Shown here in pieces: positions 43,103 through 52,664 of a stretch of DNA of 64,000 bases. Made by a program: the position numbers and the translations under genes. Under the pieces are notes generated by a model, which had not been told where the DNA came from, did not search any database, and was given only the letters and a program-made list of their open reading frames with translations. Positions within the stretch are counted from its first letter, which is position 1, and every line of letters begins with the position of its first letter. Source of the stretch: JAXLYX01 sp046351215 (GTDB taxonomy: Bacteria; Myxococcota_A; Polyangia; Polyangiales; Houyiibacteriaceae); NCBI GenBank assembly GCA_046351215.1, contig JAXLYX010000009.1, positions 248,001 to 312,000 on the forward strand. The letters run 5' to 3'.

Positions 43103-44543
43103 CGGCGAGCGCGATGCCCTTCTCGAGCCGTGCGACGGTCTCGTCTCGGCCGAGCACCTCCATCACCTCGAAGAGGGCGCCGTGGCCGCGGCCCGTGAGC
43201 GCGACGCGCGCGGGGGGCGCGACGTCCTTCATCTTGCGGCTGGTCGCCTCGAGCCAGGCCTTCACCTTCGCGTCCATCGTCGCGAGGTCGAACTCGCCCG
43301 TGGGGATGTGACGGAGCACGTCGACGAGGCCCCGGAGGAGGTCGACCGAGGCCGGCACGAGGAACTTCTCGCGCGCCTTCTCGTCCATCGGCGGCTCGTG
43401 GTGGAAGAAGTAGTCGATCCACTCGGCGAGGTCGACGTACGTGGTCGAGCGGTTCTTCATCGCCCGGATCGCCGGACGGAGCTTCGGATGGTCGGCCGAG
43501 ACCGTCACGCCGCGCGCGCGCAGGAACGGCAGGATGCCCTCGGCGATCACGTCGATGCGCTCGTCGATCGCGCGGCGGAAGTGCTCCGTCTGGACGAACT
43601 CGAACTTCTTGCCGTCGTACTTGCCGGCGGTCGAGCCCACGTGCTCCCAGTCGAATTTCGCGATCAGCTCCTCGCGCCCGAAGATCTCCTGATCGCCGTG
43701 CGACCAACCGAGGCGCACGAGGTAGTTGAGCACCGAGTCGGCGAGGTAGCCCTTGTCGCGGTACTCGAGCACGCCGACCGCCGCGTGCCGCTTGCTGAGC
43801 TTCTCGCCGTTCGGGGCGAGCACCATGGGCAGGTGCGCGAAGTGCGGCGGCGTCGCTCCGAGGGCTTCGTAGAGGAGGATCTGCGCCGGCGTGTTCACGA
43901 CGTGGTCGTCGCCGCGGCAGACGTGCGTGATGCCCATCGTGAGGTCGTCGATCACGCAGCCGAAGTTGTAGAGCGGCATCCCGTCCGGACGCAGGAGGAC
44001 GAAGTCCTGCTGCGCGTCGTTCGGCACGTCGATGCGGCCCTTCACCATGTCGTTCCAACCGGTGAGGCCGCTCGTGGGCGCCTTGAACCGGATGACGTGC
44101 GGGGCCGCGGGATCGGCCGGCGGCGCCTTCGCGTCGCGCCACGGGCTGCGGAAGCGGAAGCCCTTCTCGCCCGTCGCGGCATGCGCCTCGCGGGCCGCCT
44201 GGATGTCCTCCTTCGTCGCGTAGCAACGATAGGCGTGGCCGGTCGCGATCAGCTTCTCCGCGTACTCCATGTACACGTCGAGGCGCTGGCTCTGGAAATA
44301 GGGCGCGTGGGGGCCGCCGAGGTCCGGTCCCTCGTCGTAGTCGAGGCCGAGCCAGTGCATCGACTCGAGCACGATGCGCACGCTCTCCTCCGTGCTGCGC
44401 TCGCGGTCGGTGTCCTCGATGCGGAGGATGAACCGCCCGCCCTTCTGCTTGGCGTAGAGCCAGCTGTAGAGGGCGGTACGCACACCGCCGATGTGGAGGT
44501 AGCCCGTCGGGGAGGGCGCGAAGCGCACGCGGATCTCGGACAT
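43095..44543 (-). CDS. gltX: Glutamyl-tRNA synthetase
   Basis: 482 aa. Class I aminoacyl-tRNA synthetase charging tRNA-Glu. The HIGH motif is PSPTGYLHIGGVRTALYSWLYA (residues 10-32); the KMSKS motif reads KLSKRH (about residue 248). FILRIEDTDRERS, CRGDDHVVNTPAQILLYEALG and the C-terminal anticodon-binding helices are all present. Discriminating GluRS and GluQ-type enzymes cannot be told apart by eye; full length argues for true GluRS. Followed by the CPBP gene. Confidence 0.97.
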   Translation of the reverse strand: MSEIRVRFAPSPTGYLHIGGVRTALYSWLYAKQKGGRFILRIEDTDRERSTEESVRIVLESMHWLGLDYDEGPDLGGPHAPYFQSQRLDVYMEYAEKLIATGHAYRCYATKEDIQAAREAHAATGEKGFRFRSPWRDAKAPPADPAAPHVIRFKAPTSGLTGWNDMVKGRIDVPNDAQQDFVLLRPDGMPLYNFGCVIDDLTMGITHVCRGDDHVVNTPAQILLYEALGATPPHFAHLPMVLAPNGEKLSKRHAAVGVLEYRDKGYLADSVLNYLVRLGWSHGDQEIFGREELIAKFDWEHVGSTAGKYDGKKFEFVQTEHFRRAIDERIDVIAEGILPFLRARGVTVSADHPKLRPAIRAMKNRSTTYVDLAEWIDYFFHHEPPMDEKAREKFLVPASVDLLRGLVDVLRHIPTGEFDLATMDAKVKAWLEATSRKMKDVAPPARVALTGRGHGALFEVMEVLGRDETVARLEKGIALAGG

Positions 44544-44653
44544 GGGCCGGTCCGTCTAACCGCCCACCCTCGGGTGGTCAAGGGAGGCCCCCCGCGTCCC
44601 GTGGCAAAGCCCGGCCGAGGCGCTATGGATCGCCCCTCCCGGAGCCCCCCGAC

Positions 44654-45226
44654 GTGTCCATCGCCCTCGTCTCGATCGCCGTGCTCTCCCTGCTGATGGC
44701 CTTCGGGGCCCTCGCCGCCGTGCTCCTCACCGCGCGGGGGGACGTCGCCACGGACTCGGCCCTCGATGCACGGGTCGGCGAGGCCCGCGCGCGCAACAAG
44801 AGCGGGGACGTCCACCTCTTCGTGCGGCTGCCCGAGGCACGAGCCGCTTCGCTCCTCGAGGCCCTCGGACCCCTCGTGGAGCAGGGACGCGTCGCCCCCG
44901 AGCGCCTCGGGCAGGCCATGGACCTCGTCCGAGCGGCCCTGCCCGACGCGACCCATGCGCACGCCGGATACTCGCACTTCCACCTCGTGCGCGTGCGCGA
45001 GGACGGGGCGCCCGGACGGACGCTCTACGTCGCCGTCCGCAGCCGGACCCCGGTGGCCACGGTGGCGGATCCCGGCGACCGGCAGGCTCTCGCGGCCGCG
45101 TTCGAGGCCCTCGGAGCGCTGCCGCCCTCCGCCGTGGTGACGGCGATCGTCGTGCCCGCGGAGCTCGATCGCGATCCCTCGTCGCCGGTGCTCGCTCCCG
45201 TGCGCGGCGCCGCGGAGCCCGCTTGA
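44654..45226 (+). CDS. N-terminally anchored protein of unknown function
   Basis: 190 aa from GTG 44654. One N-terminal TM (ALVSIAVLSLLMAFGALAAVLLTA) and a soluble alpha/beta domain with SGDVHLFVRLPEARAASLLEALGPLVEQG and AHAGYSHFHLVRVREDG, then RTLYVAVRSRTPVATV. Family not recognised; it recalls DUF1517-like proteins only loosely. It precedes the M16 gene pair and is likely co-transcribed with it. Confidence 0.7.
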   Translation: MSIALVSIAVLSLLMAFGALAAVLLTARGDVATDSALDARVGEARARNKSGDVHLFVRLPEARAASLLEALGPLVEQGRVAPERLGQAMDLVRAALPDATHAHAGYSHFHLVRVREDGAPGRTLYVAVRSRTPVATVADPGDRQALAAAFEALGALPPSAVVTAIVVPAELDRDPSSPVLAPVRGAAEPA

Positions 45227-45261
45227 CCGTGGGGGGCCCGGCCCACAGAGTCAGCGCCTCG

Positions 45262-46629
45262 ATGGCACGCGATTCCGGCAGCGGCGAGGGAGCTTCGATC
45301 GCCAAGGCGCTCTCGCGCGCGACGAGCCTCACCGGCGCCCGCGTCCACTTCGAGGAGGAGGTCCCGTTCGGGCCGACCCTCCTCGTGCGTCGCTGGGTCC
45401 TCGGCAACGGGCTCACGGTCTTCACGTGTCCCGATCCGGTCGCGCCCGTGGTCAGCTTCATGTCCTGGTACGACGTGGGCTCGCGCCACGAAGTGCCCGG
45501 CAAGACAGGGCTCGCGCACCTCTTCGAGCACCTCATGTTCTCCGGCACGAAGCACCATCCGGCCGGCGAGTTCGACCGCCGCATGGAGGAAGCCGGCGCG
45601 GAGACGAACGCCGCCACGTGGGTCGACTGGACGTACTACTACGACAACGTCCCGAAGGCGGCGCTCCCGCTCGCGCTGGCGCTCGAGTCGGATCGCATGC
45701 AGCACCTCTCGCTCGATCCCCGCACCGTGGCGAACGAGAAGGACGTCGTCGCGAACGAGCGCGAGTTCCGCGTCGACGACGACGTCGAGGGGTCGACGAA
45801 CGAGAAGCTCTACGGCACGGCGTTCGCGACCCATCCGTACCGGTTCCCGACCATCGGCACGATGGAGGACATCCGCGGCCTCACGCTCGAGGACTGCGTC
45901 GCGTTCTACCGGCAGCACTACGCGCCGAACAAGGCGACGCTCGTCTTCGTCGGAGACTTCGACGAGAAGGACCTGCTCTCCGCGGTCCAGGCCTCGTACG
46001 GGACGATGAAGCCGTCGCGTGCGAAGGCGCTCCCGCTCGCTCCCGAGCCTCCCCAGAAGCGCGAGCGTCGCCTCCGCTTCCCGCAGCCGACTGCCACGGA
46101 CAAGCTGGCGATCGGCTATCGGGCGCCGGCGCTCGCCGAGCCCGATCACGCCGTCCTCACGGTGGTGAACGAGATCCTCTTCGGCGGACGGAGCTCCCGC
46201 ATCCACCAGCTGCTCGTGCACGACCTCGAGCTCTGCTCGGAGACGCAGGGCTCGATCGCGCCCTTCCACGATCCGGGCCTCCACGAGGTCTGGCTCTCCA
46301 TGCGAGCCGGGAAGAAGGCCGCGGACGCGCTCGCGCGTTTCGATGCCGAGCTCGAGCGTCTCGGACGCGAAGGGACCTCCGAGGCAGAGCTCGAGAAGGC
46401 GAAGAACCGCCTCGAGCTCGGGTTCCTCCAGGGCATGGAGACGGCGCAGGGGAAGGCGGAGCCGATCGGCTTCCACCATCTCGTGACCGGCGACGTGCGC
46501 ACCGTCTTCGGGCAGCTCGACGCCTACCGCAGCGTCCGCTCGGAGGACGTGAAGCGCGTCGTCCGGGCCATCCTCCGGCCGTCGCGCAGGACGGTCGTGC
46601 ACGTCGTCCCCGACGGGAGCGTCTCGTGA
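45262..46629 (+). CDS. M16-family zinc metallopeptidase, catalytic subunit
   Basis: 455 aa from ATG 45262; upstream GTG/TTG starts (45229, 45223) would overlap the preceding gene. The inverted zinc motif HLFEHLMF (H86, E89, H90) lies in SWYDVGSRHEVPGKTGLAHLFEHLMFSGT, with the downstream Glu in EKDVVANERE. C-terminal half has the second M16 domain (LAIGYRAPALAEPDHAVLTVVNEILFGG). Similar to the catalytic partner of bacterial two-subunit M16B peptidases. No evident signal peptide. It is joined to the next gene by GTGA overlap. Confidence 0.93.
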   Translation: MARDSGSGEGASIAKALSRATSLTGARVHFEEEVPFGPTLLVRRWVLGNGLTVFTCPDPVAPVVSFMSWYDVGSRHEVPGKTGLAHLFEHLMFSGTKHHPAGEFDRRMEEAGAETNAATWVDWTYYYDNVPKAALPLALALESDRMQHLSLDPRTVANEKDVVANEREFRVDDDVEGSTNEKLYGTAFATHPYRFPTIGTMEDIRGLTLEDCVAFYRQHYAPNKATLVFVGDFDEKDLLSAVQASYGTMKPSRAKALPLAPEPPQKRERRLRFPQPTATDKLAIGYRAPALAEPDHAVLTVVNEILFGGRSSRIHQLLVHDLELCSETQGSIAPFHDPGLHEVWLSMRAGKKAADALARFDAELERLGREGTSEAELEKAKNRLELGFLQGMETAQGKAEPIGFHHLVTGDVRTVFGQLDAYRSVRSEDVKRVVRAILRPSRRTVVHVVPDGSVS

Positions 46630-47954
46630 GCCGCGGCCGGACTCGCGCCCCCGAGGGCGGGACCCTCGTCGCCGGCATGCCGCTCTTCCTCGAGGAGAGC
46701 CGCGCCCTCCCGCTCGTCGACCTCGAGCTCGTGTTCCGGACGGGGTCCGCGCTCGATCCCGAAGGCAAGGAAGGCGTCACGCGCCTCCTCGGTCGCATGT
46801 GCCGCATGGGCACGAAGAAACTCCGGGGCCACGAGGTCGAAGAACGGGTCAGCGCGCTCGGCGGGAGGCTCTCCATCGACGTCTCGACGTCGTACCTCCG
46901 CGTCCACGGCACGGTGATCCGCCGCAACCTCGAGCCCTTCGTCGAGCTCGTCGCCTCGCTCGTCTCGACGCCGGCCCTCCGTGTGGCCGACCTCGCCCAC
47001 GTGAAGCGCGAGGCCGAGGCCGACCGCATCGCCTCCTTCGACAACGACCGGGGCCTCGTCGCGCGTCACTTCCGCAAGGCCCTCTTCCGCGATCATCCGT
47101 ACGGCCGCTCGGTCGTGGGCACGAAGAAGAGCCTGCGTGGGATCGACCGTTCCGACCTCGTCGAGTTCCACCAGGCGAACTTCGTCCGCGGGAACCTCCT
47201 CGTCGGCGCCGCCGGCGACATCGATCTCGAGACCTTCGCGCCCATGGTCGAGCGCTACCTCGCCGACCTGCCCGACGGCACGGCGAGAGCGGCGCGCGTG
47301 CCCGCGACGAAGCAGCGGCGCGGCATGCACCTGCTCGTCGTCGACAAGCCGCAGCGCTCGCAGACCCAGATCCTGGTCGGCACCCTCGGCAGCCGCTTCC
47401 GCGATCCACTCACGTTCCCGCTGCTCGTCGCGAACACCGCGTTCGGCGGCATGTTCACCGGGCGTCTGATGCACGAGATCCGGACCGTGCGCGGCCTCTC
47501 CTACGGAGCGAGCAGCCGCATCGGTCAGGACCACGCGCGCGACGCCTTCTCGATGTACACGTTCCCGACCGCGAGCGAGACGGCCTCGACCGTGGAGCTC
47601 ATGCTCTCGCTCTACCGTCAGTTCGTCGTCGACGGCATCTCCGACGCGGAGGCCGAGGCCGCCAAGCAGTACCTCGCGAACAGCCGCTGTTTCGAGGAGG
47701 ATACCGCGCACAAGCGCCTCGACGCCCTGCTCGACGCGGCGCTCTTCGGCCTGCCCTCGGACCACTACACGCGCTTCGCCGAGCACGTGCGCGCGGTCGA
47801 GCCGGAGGTCGCCCGCTCCGCGATCCGCGAGCGGCTCTCGACGCGGGATCTCCAGATCGTCGTCGTCGCCACGGCGTCCGAGGTGCAGAGCTCCCTCTCG
47901 CAGCTCGGCGGGCTGACGTCGATCGAGGTCGTCCCCTACGACGCCGACGTCTGA
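46626..47954 (+). CDS. M16-family non-catalytic partner subunit
   Basis: 442 aa. GTG 46626 overlaps the previous stop. Same fold as its neighbour, but the zinc motif position reads GVTRLLGRMCRMGT, without HxxEH. The R/Y pair used by partner subunits for substrate binding is present (IRTVRGLSYGASSRIG). This catalytic/non-catalytic arrangement is that of heterodimeric M16B peptidases (mitochondrial MPP-like). The last 19 bp overlap the MBL gene tail-to-tail. Confidence 0.93.
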   Translation: MSRGRTRAPEGGTLVAGMPLFLEESRALPLVDLELVFRTGSALDPEGKEGVTRLLGRMCRMGTKKLRGHEVEERVSALGGRLSIDVSTSYLRVHGTVIRRNLEPFVELVASLVSTPALRVADLAHVKREAEADRIASFDNDRGLVARHFRKALFRDHPYGRSVVGTKKSLRGIDRSDLVEFHQANFVRGNLLVGAAGDIDLETFAPMVERYLADLPDGTARAARVPATKQRRGMHLLVVDKPQRSQTQILVGTLGSRFRDPLTFPLLVANTAFGGMFTGRLMHEIRTVRGLSYGASSRIGQDHARDAFSMYTFPTASETASTVELMLSLYRQFVVDGISDAEAEAAKQYLANSRCFEEDTAHKRLDALLDAALFGLPSDHYTRFAEHVRAVEPEVARSAIRERLSTRDLQIVVVATASEVQSSLSQLGGLTSIEVVPYDADV

Positions 47955-48769
47955 GCCCGCGGCATCTCGCGGGGATCGTGGGCGCAGAAGATGCGGACCT
48001 CGTGGCCGTGCCGCGCGTGCAGCTCGCGGAGCCGTTCGTGGTTCGTACGGACGCGTGCGTAGTCGAGCGCCACGAGCCGCTCGAAGAAGTCCATCGCCGG
48101 TGCCGTGGGCGAGCTCGGATCGACCGTGTGGCGCGAGAAATAGGCGTCGCCCGCGTGGAGCAGCCAGCCGTCTCCGTCCTTCACCGCGACGGCCGCGTGT
48201 CCGCGCGTGTGTCCGGCGAGGGGGATGAGGAGGATCTCCGGCGGCAGGCCGACGAGCGAGCGCACGGCGCCGAACCCGAACCAGGGCTCGCCCGTCGTCG
48301 TGTACGTCTCCCACGCCGGACCGTGGGCGAAGTGCGGGAGGCGGTACCGTTCCTTCTCCTTGAAGGTCGCGCGGGCGACGACCGCGTCGTGCTCGTCGCG
48401 CGTCACGTGGACCTTCGCGTGCGGGAAGTCCGGGAGGCCGCCCGCGTGATCGAGGTCGGCGTGCGTGAGCACGATGTGGCGGACGTCCTTGCGGGCGAAG
48501 CCGAGTCGCTCGACGGCGCGCGCCGCCGTCTGTTCGACGTCGAGGACGGGACGGGTCGTCAGCTCGAAGCCGAGACCGAGCGTGGAGCGCGGATTCGCCA
48601 CGTCCGCGAGCCCGATTCCGGTGTCCACGAGCACGAGGCCCTGGTGATCGGTCTCGATCAGGAGGCAGTGGCAGACGAGCTCGGCGCAGGCGAAGAGGGG
48701 GCCTTCGCCGCTCACGAGCCGGCCTCCGAAGGGACAGAGGGTCGCGCAATCGAGGTGATGGATTCGCAT
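47936..48769 (-). CDS. MBL-fold metallo-hydrolase
   Basis: 277 aa. Metallo-beta-lactamase fold with LVDTGIGL, then HIVLTHADLDHAGGLPDFPHAKVHV (HxHxDH variant HADLDH, near residue 101), PLAGHTRGHAAVAV and LLHAGDAYFS. HAD-x-DH plus GHTRGH gives a complete dinuclear zinc site. Related in layout to AHL lactonase-like hydrolases; the substrate is not predictable. Confidence 0.92.
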   Translation of the reverse strand: MRIHHLDCATLCPFGGRLVSGEGPLFACAELVCHCLLIETDHQGLVLVDTGIGLADVANPRSTLGLGFELTTRPVLDVEQTAARAVERLGFARKDVRHIVLTHADLDHAGGLPDFPHAKVHVTRDEHDAVVARATFKEKERYRLPHFAHGPAWETYTTTGEPWFGFGAVRSLVGLPPEILLIPLAGHTRGHAAVAVKDGDGWLLHAGDAYFSRHTVDPSSPTAPAMDFFERLVALDYARVRTNHERLRELHARHGHEVRIFCAHDPREMPRAQTSAS

Positions 48770-48826
48770 GTCGGTTCCCTTCGGACGTGCTCCGGCCTCA
48801 CCCGTTACCGCACCGCGGCGCTCCCC

Positions 48827-49666
48827 TCAGTTCGGGGTGACGTACGGTCCCGTGCCCTCGTAGGGACCGACGGTGCCGAGCGACGCGAAGTCGAGGACGA
48901 GGCCGGTGGTCCCGCCGAGGACGTTCGACTGCACGGTCTTCGTGAACGCGACGTCCGGCCCGGCCGCGTCGACCACTCCGTTCGCGTTGCGATCGACCCA
49001 GATCTCGACGCGCAGGTCGAGGTCGGTCGAGGCGTCGACGATGCCGTCGATCACGGCGTCGAAGGTGCCCGTCGAGCCGGTGGACGTCTTGTGGTAGAGG
49101 CCGATCGACACGTCGCCGAGAGCGGGGTCGCGCTCGAAGACGCGGACCTCGACGGGGCCGGCGTTCGCGGGGAAGCCGACGAAGCGAACGGTGGCCGGGT
49201 TCGGGCGCCCGCTCGGGATCGTGAAGTCGTCGAAGACGAAGACGTGGGTGAACGAGAGGGGCTCGGGGCCGCAGAGGCCGCTCCTCACCCAGGTGTGATC
49301 GCCTCCCGGGTTCGTCGTGGGATCGAGGGCGCCGTCGTAGGTCCCGTTGCCGTTGACGTCGGAGTAGAAGTCGACCTTCGAGCGATGGCTGACGACGCCC
49401 TCCGGGAGCCGGACGGAGAAGTCCGGGGCCGGCGTCGGATCGAGCACGACGTGGCAGGTGAGCGCCACGCCCTCGAACGTCGCGTCGGTCGGCGAGTCGA
49501 CGTAGAGGTGCGTGAGCTGGGACGTGTGGGCGCTCATCCCGATGAAGTCCATGCGCAGGTCGCAGCCGGGATCCTGCACGTACTGGCCGGGATCGGCGAT
49601 GGCGGTGCAACCGGCGACGGGCGCGGCGAGCACGAAGGCGGCGAGGGGGTGGAGGTTCGTTCGCAT
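48827..49666 (-). CDS. Lipoprotein, probable surface protein
   Basis: 279 aa from ATG 49666, with a lipobox VAGC (Cys at residue 20). Beta-rich with FYSDVNGNGTYDGALDPTTN and IWVDRNANGVVDAAGPD, two D/N-rich calcium-binding-type loops. No family assigned. It follows the TPR gene by 16 bp in the same direction, so probably one operon. Confidence 0.78.
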   Translation of the reverse strand: MRTNLHPLAAFVLAAPVAGCTAIADPGQYVQDPGCDLRMDFIGMSAHTSQLTHLYVDSPTDATFEGVALTCHVVLDPTPAPDFSVRLPEGVVSHRSKVDFYSDVNGNGTYDGALDPTTNPGGDHTWVRSGLCGPEPLSFTHVFVFDDFTIPSGRPNPATVRFVGFPANAGPVEVRVFERDPALGDVSIGLYHKTSTGSTGTFDAVIDGIVDASTDLDLRVEIWVDRNANGVVDAAGPDVAFTKTVQSNVLGGTTGLVLDFASLGTVGPYEGTGPYVTPN

Positions 49667-49682
49667 CGACGGGCTCGGCGGT

Positions 49683-50582
49683 TCAGAAATGGAGACGGAG
49701 GTGGGCGTCGCAGCCCGTGGGACCGCAGCCCGCGGACACCGGGGGCGGCTCGTCGGCTCCGTGGCGACGCACGACGTAGAGCACGAGGCCCGTGATCGTC
49801 GTCGCGGCGCCGAGGCCGAGGAGCACATCCGTCGCGATCGCCGGACGCCGAACGGAGTCCTGCACGGCGCTCGCGTCCTCGGTCACGGGGCAGTATCCGT
49901 CGGGGCAGGTCGAGTCCGCCGAATTCGAGCGGGAATGCGTGACGAGCGCGCTCACGCCGCTCCCGACCAGCAGGCCGCCGCCGGCGACGACGACCATGAG
50001 CGGGCCGCGCGCGCGGCGCCTCCGCTCGTGCTCACGCTCGGCTTCCGCGCGCTCGGCGTTCGCGCGACGCGTCGCCTCGGCCGCGAGCGCCTCGCGCTCG
50101 GTCTCGAGGCGCCGTCGCTCGGCCTCGGCCTCGGCGGCCTCCATGCGCTGCCGATCGACCGAGGACTGCATCGCACGGAGGCGGCGTTCGAGGACCTCGC
50201 GGTCCTCCGCGTTCGGGCTCTCCGCGAGGTAGCGCTCGAGCGTCCGGCTCGCGTCCTCGAGATCGCCCGCGTCCCGGTATGCGAGGTAGGCGTTGTAGTT
50301 CAGCACCGGGCGGTGCGAGAGGGTGTACGCCCGCTCGAACTCCTCGCCGGCTTCGTGGTACCGACCCTCTCCGTAGAGTGTCTGCCCGACGCGGAAGTGG
50401 GAGCGCGCCTGCTCGTCCGAGAGGTTCTCCATCCGCATGGCGGACATGCCGTGCGGATCGTCCTCGCCCGTCGCGGGGCTCGATGCGGACGTACCGGAGC
50501 CCGTCGCTTGGGCGTGGGCGAGCGCGGGCCCACCGAGCGCGAACGACGCGACGACGAGCACGAGGAAACGATTTCGACGCAC
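49683..50582 (-). CDS. TPR protein with coiled coil and two TM segments
   Basis: 299 aa from GTG 50582, with GGGAGG seven bases upstream. Signal or TM at the N-terminus (RFLVLVVASFALGGPALAHAQ), two TPR units (ARSHFRVGQTLYGEGRYHEAGEEFERAYT and RPVLNYNAYLAYRDAGDLEDASRTLERYL), a long charged coiled coil (RQRMEAAEAEAERRRLETERE...), then TM segments near 195-215 and 250-270. The same pattern appears in the TPR/PEGA protein at 61956. Envelope scaffold is inferred. Confidence 0.82.
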   Translation of the reverse strand: MRRNRFLVLVVASFALGGPALAHAQATGSGTSASSPATGEDDPHGMSAMRMENLSDEQARSHFRVGQTLYGEGRYHEAGEEFERAYTLSHRPVLNYNAYLAYRDAGDLEDASRTLERYLAESPNAEDREVLERRLRAMQSSVDRQRMEAAEAEAERRRLETEREALAAEATRRANAERAEAEREHERRRRARGPLMVVVAGGGLLVGSGVSALVTHSRSNSADSTCPDGYCPVTEDASAVQDSVRRPAIATDVLLGLGAATTITGLVLYVVRRHGADEPPPVSAGCGPTGCDAHLRLHF

Positions 50583-50823
50583 GATCGGACCTCCCGCTTT
50601 CCCGAGCTTCCCCCCGGGCCCCTCGGTCGGGATCCTAGCCCGATGCGCTCCTCGGACCCAACACGTTCGGCGCTCCACGCCACGATTGTCCATCGGTGGC
50701 GGGTACGACGCGCGGGCCGCGGCGGATCGAGCATGTCCGTCGGGTGGTGCATGGGACAGCGGAGCCCCGCTCTGCTACCCCTTCGCCGCGCCCCGCTCGT
50801 TCGGGGAGCGGGAGGCCTCTCCG

Positions 50824-51336
50824 ATGAACCGTCCGTGGTGTCTCAGCATCCTCGTCGCCCTCGCCCTCGGGGGGGCGGCCTGCGGCGACGAGCCCGAGCC
50901 CGCGCGGCGCTCGGCTCGCCCCGTCGAGAGCCTGCCGGACGAGCGTCCCGAGCCGATCGCGCCTCCGCCCGCGCCGCCCCGCCCCGTCGAGGATCCCGAG
51001 GCGGCCGCGGAGGAGGCCTCCGTGAACCGGGCGCTCGCGTCGGCGGCCCAGGCGGCCGAGCAGGCGCCGCGCGGAAGCGATACGTGCGAGACGGCGCTGA
51101 ACGGCCTGCTCGCGATGATGGACACGGTGGACCGCGAGCTCCATCAGCACGTGCCCCGCCCCGATCGCGACGGCTTCCTCGAGTCGTGCCGGGAGATGCC
51201 GGCCGAGGCCCAGCGCTGCGTCATGCCGACCTACGCGTTCGACCATCAGGAGGACTGCCAGCGCATCCTCGAGGCGCTGCCCGAGGACGTGCGCCAGCGC
51301 TTCGAGACGGCCGTGCAGGGGCAGGGCGCCGACTGA
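50824..51336 (+). CDS. Small lipoprotein
   Basis: 170 aa. ATG 50824 preceded by GGAGG. Lipobox GGAAC, Cys at residue 20, then a Pro/Glu-rich linker. The C-terminal half is helical with four cysteines (SDTCETALNGLLAMMDTVD, ESCREMPAEAQRCVMPTYAFDHQEDCQRI), a pattern typical of small disulfide-held helical domains. Family unknown. Divergent from the TPR gene across a 240-bp gap that must hold both promoters. Confidence 0.8.
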   Translation: MNRPWCLSILVALALGGAACGDEPEPARRSARPVESLPDERPEPIAPPPAPPRPVEDPEAAAEEASVNRALASAAQAAEQAPRGSDTCETALNGLLAMMDTVDRELHQHVPRPDRDGFLESCREMPAEAQRCVMPTYAFDHQEDCQRILEALPEDVRQRFETAVQGQGAD

Positions 51337-51351
51337 GCCCCGCCCGCGCTC

Positions 51352-52608
51352 TCAGTCGAGCGCGCTCGCCAGGGCCTCGCGGTAGCGGCTCCGGATGCGC
51401 TCCCCCAGCCCTTGCTGCAGCAAGCCTTCGAGCGCGAGGAACGAGACGAGCGAGCGCGGGTCGTCGAGCCACGGCGGAAGGTGCGTCGGCGCTCTCACGA
51501 GACCTCGCTTCGAGAGGCGGAGCAGCGTCGGGACGTCCTCCGTGTCGACCTTGCCGACGAAGAGCATGGCGACCGGCTCGAGCGAGCCGTGGGCGAGCGC
51601 GGCCTGCACGAGGCAGCGCACGCGGACGAGCCCTTCGAGGTACGTCGCGTCCTTCGGGAAGGGAGCGCCTCCCGTCACGAGCCCTCCGCGCACCACGCGC
51701 CGCGCGTCGTCGAAGCTCTGCCGGGGATCGCCGCCGCGTTCGAGGAAGAAGCGGTAGAGCTCGACGAAGTCGGCCCCGTCGAACGCGAGCGCGACCGCGA
51801 GGACGCGGTCGGAGAGGCGGGCCAGTCGATCGGGCGTCATGACGCGACCGACGACCTCGGAGAAGACGGCGAGCCCTTCCTGAGTCCGCGTGGTGCCCGG
51901 ATGGCCTGCGGCGAGGAGGGGGAGAGCGTCCTGCGTGCGTCCGTTGAGGCCCGTCAGCACGTGGACGAAGACTTCGTGGTGCAGGAGCTGGGCGACGTCG
52001 TCGTCCGTGAGCTCCGCGTCCTCGGCGATCCGCACCCTTCGAGGGCCGGCGACTGCCTTCGACGCGAGCCCCTGCGCGACCTCGATCGCGGGCGCGTCGT
52101 GGCCGAGCCTCTCGGCCACGAGGAGGCGCATCCGCTCGGCGAGCTCCTCGGGGGCGATGCGCGCCGGCGTCCTCGCGGTCGGGAGGGCGCGCAGACGCCC
52201 GAGGTCGTCGGCGAGGGCGCGTGCGAGGGCGAGGGGGGTCGTCTCCCCGTCGAGGATCGGCTCGGTCGGCGTGCCGTAGATGCGCCGCGCGTGCTCCGTG
52301 AACTCGCGGGTCCCGACCACGCCGAGCATGAGCGCGCCCTGGGCGATCGCGTCGGCGTGGCGGAGGAGCATCGCGTGGTCTGGATCCCCCGCGTCGAGGA
52401 GGCGAAGCGCCGCCTCGATGCGCTCGAGCGTCGGCGCCGGATCGGCCTTCGCGTAGGCGACGACGGGCAGCTGCGTGCCGCCGCTCTCGAAGAAGCGCGC
52501 CTCCACCTCGAGCGGCCACGAGAGCGTGCGGAGGATCCGTACCCGACCCTCCGCCTCGCGGAGGATCCGAGACGCCTCGGACAGTCGCTCGTCGCCCGCT
52601 ACCGCCAT
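51352..52608 (-). CDS. QEGLA-motif metallopeptidase-like protein (DUF1704, MATCAP-related)
   Basis: 418 aa from ATG 52608. LLHHEVFVHVLTGLNG (HHExxxH) and TTRTQEGLAVFSE (the QEGLA signature, about 240) define the family described as flavohemoglobin expression-modulating QEGLA proteins; related eukaryotic MATCAPs are tyrosine carboxypeptidases. The metal site is intact, so peptidase activity is plausible; the substrate is unknown. No signal peptide, cytoplasmic. Confidence 0.9.
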   Translation of the reverse strand: MAVAGDERLSEASRILREAEGRVRILRTLSWPLEVEARFFESGGTQLPVVAYAKADPAPTLERIEAALRLLDAGDPDHAMLLRHADAIAQGALMLGVVGTREFTEHARRIYGTPTEPILDGETTPLALARALADDLGRLRALPTARTPARIAPEELAERMRLLVAERLGHDAPAIEVAQGLASKAVAGPRRVRIAEDAELTDDDVAQLLHHEVFVHVLTGLNGRTQDALPLLAAGHPGTTRTQEGLAVFSEVVGRVMTPDRLARLSDRVLAVALAFDGADFVELYRFFLERGGDPRQSFDDARRVVRGGLVTGGAPFPKDATYLEGLVRVRCLVQAALAHGSLEPVAMLFVGKVDTEDVPTLLRLSKRGLVRAPTHLPPWLDDPRSLVSFLALEGLLQQGLGERIRSRYREALASALD

Positions 52609-52664
52609 CCGGCGAGGATAGCCGATCGCCCGCGGGAGGCGGGGCGGCGCGGTCGGCCCGCGGC

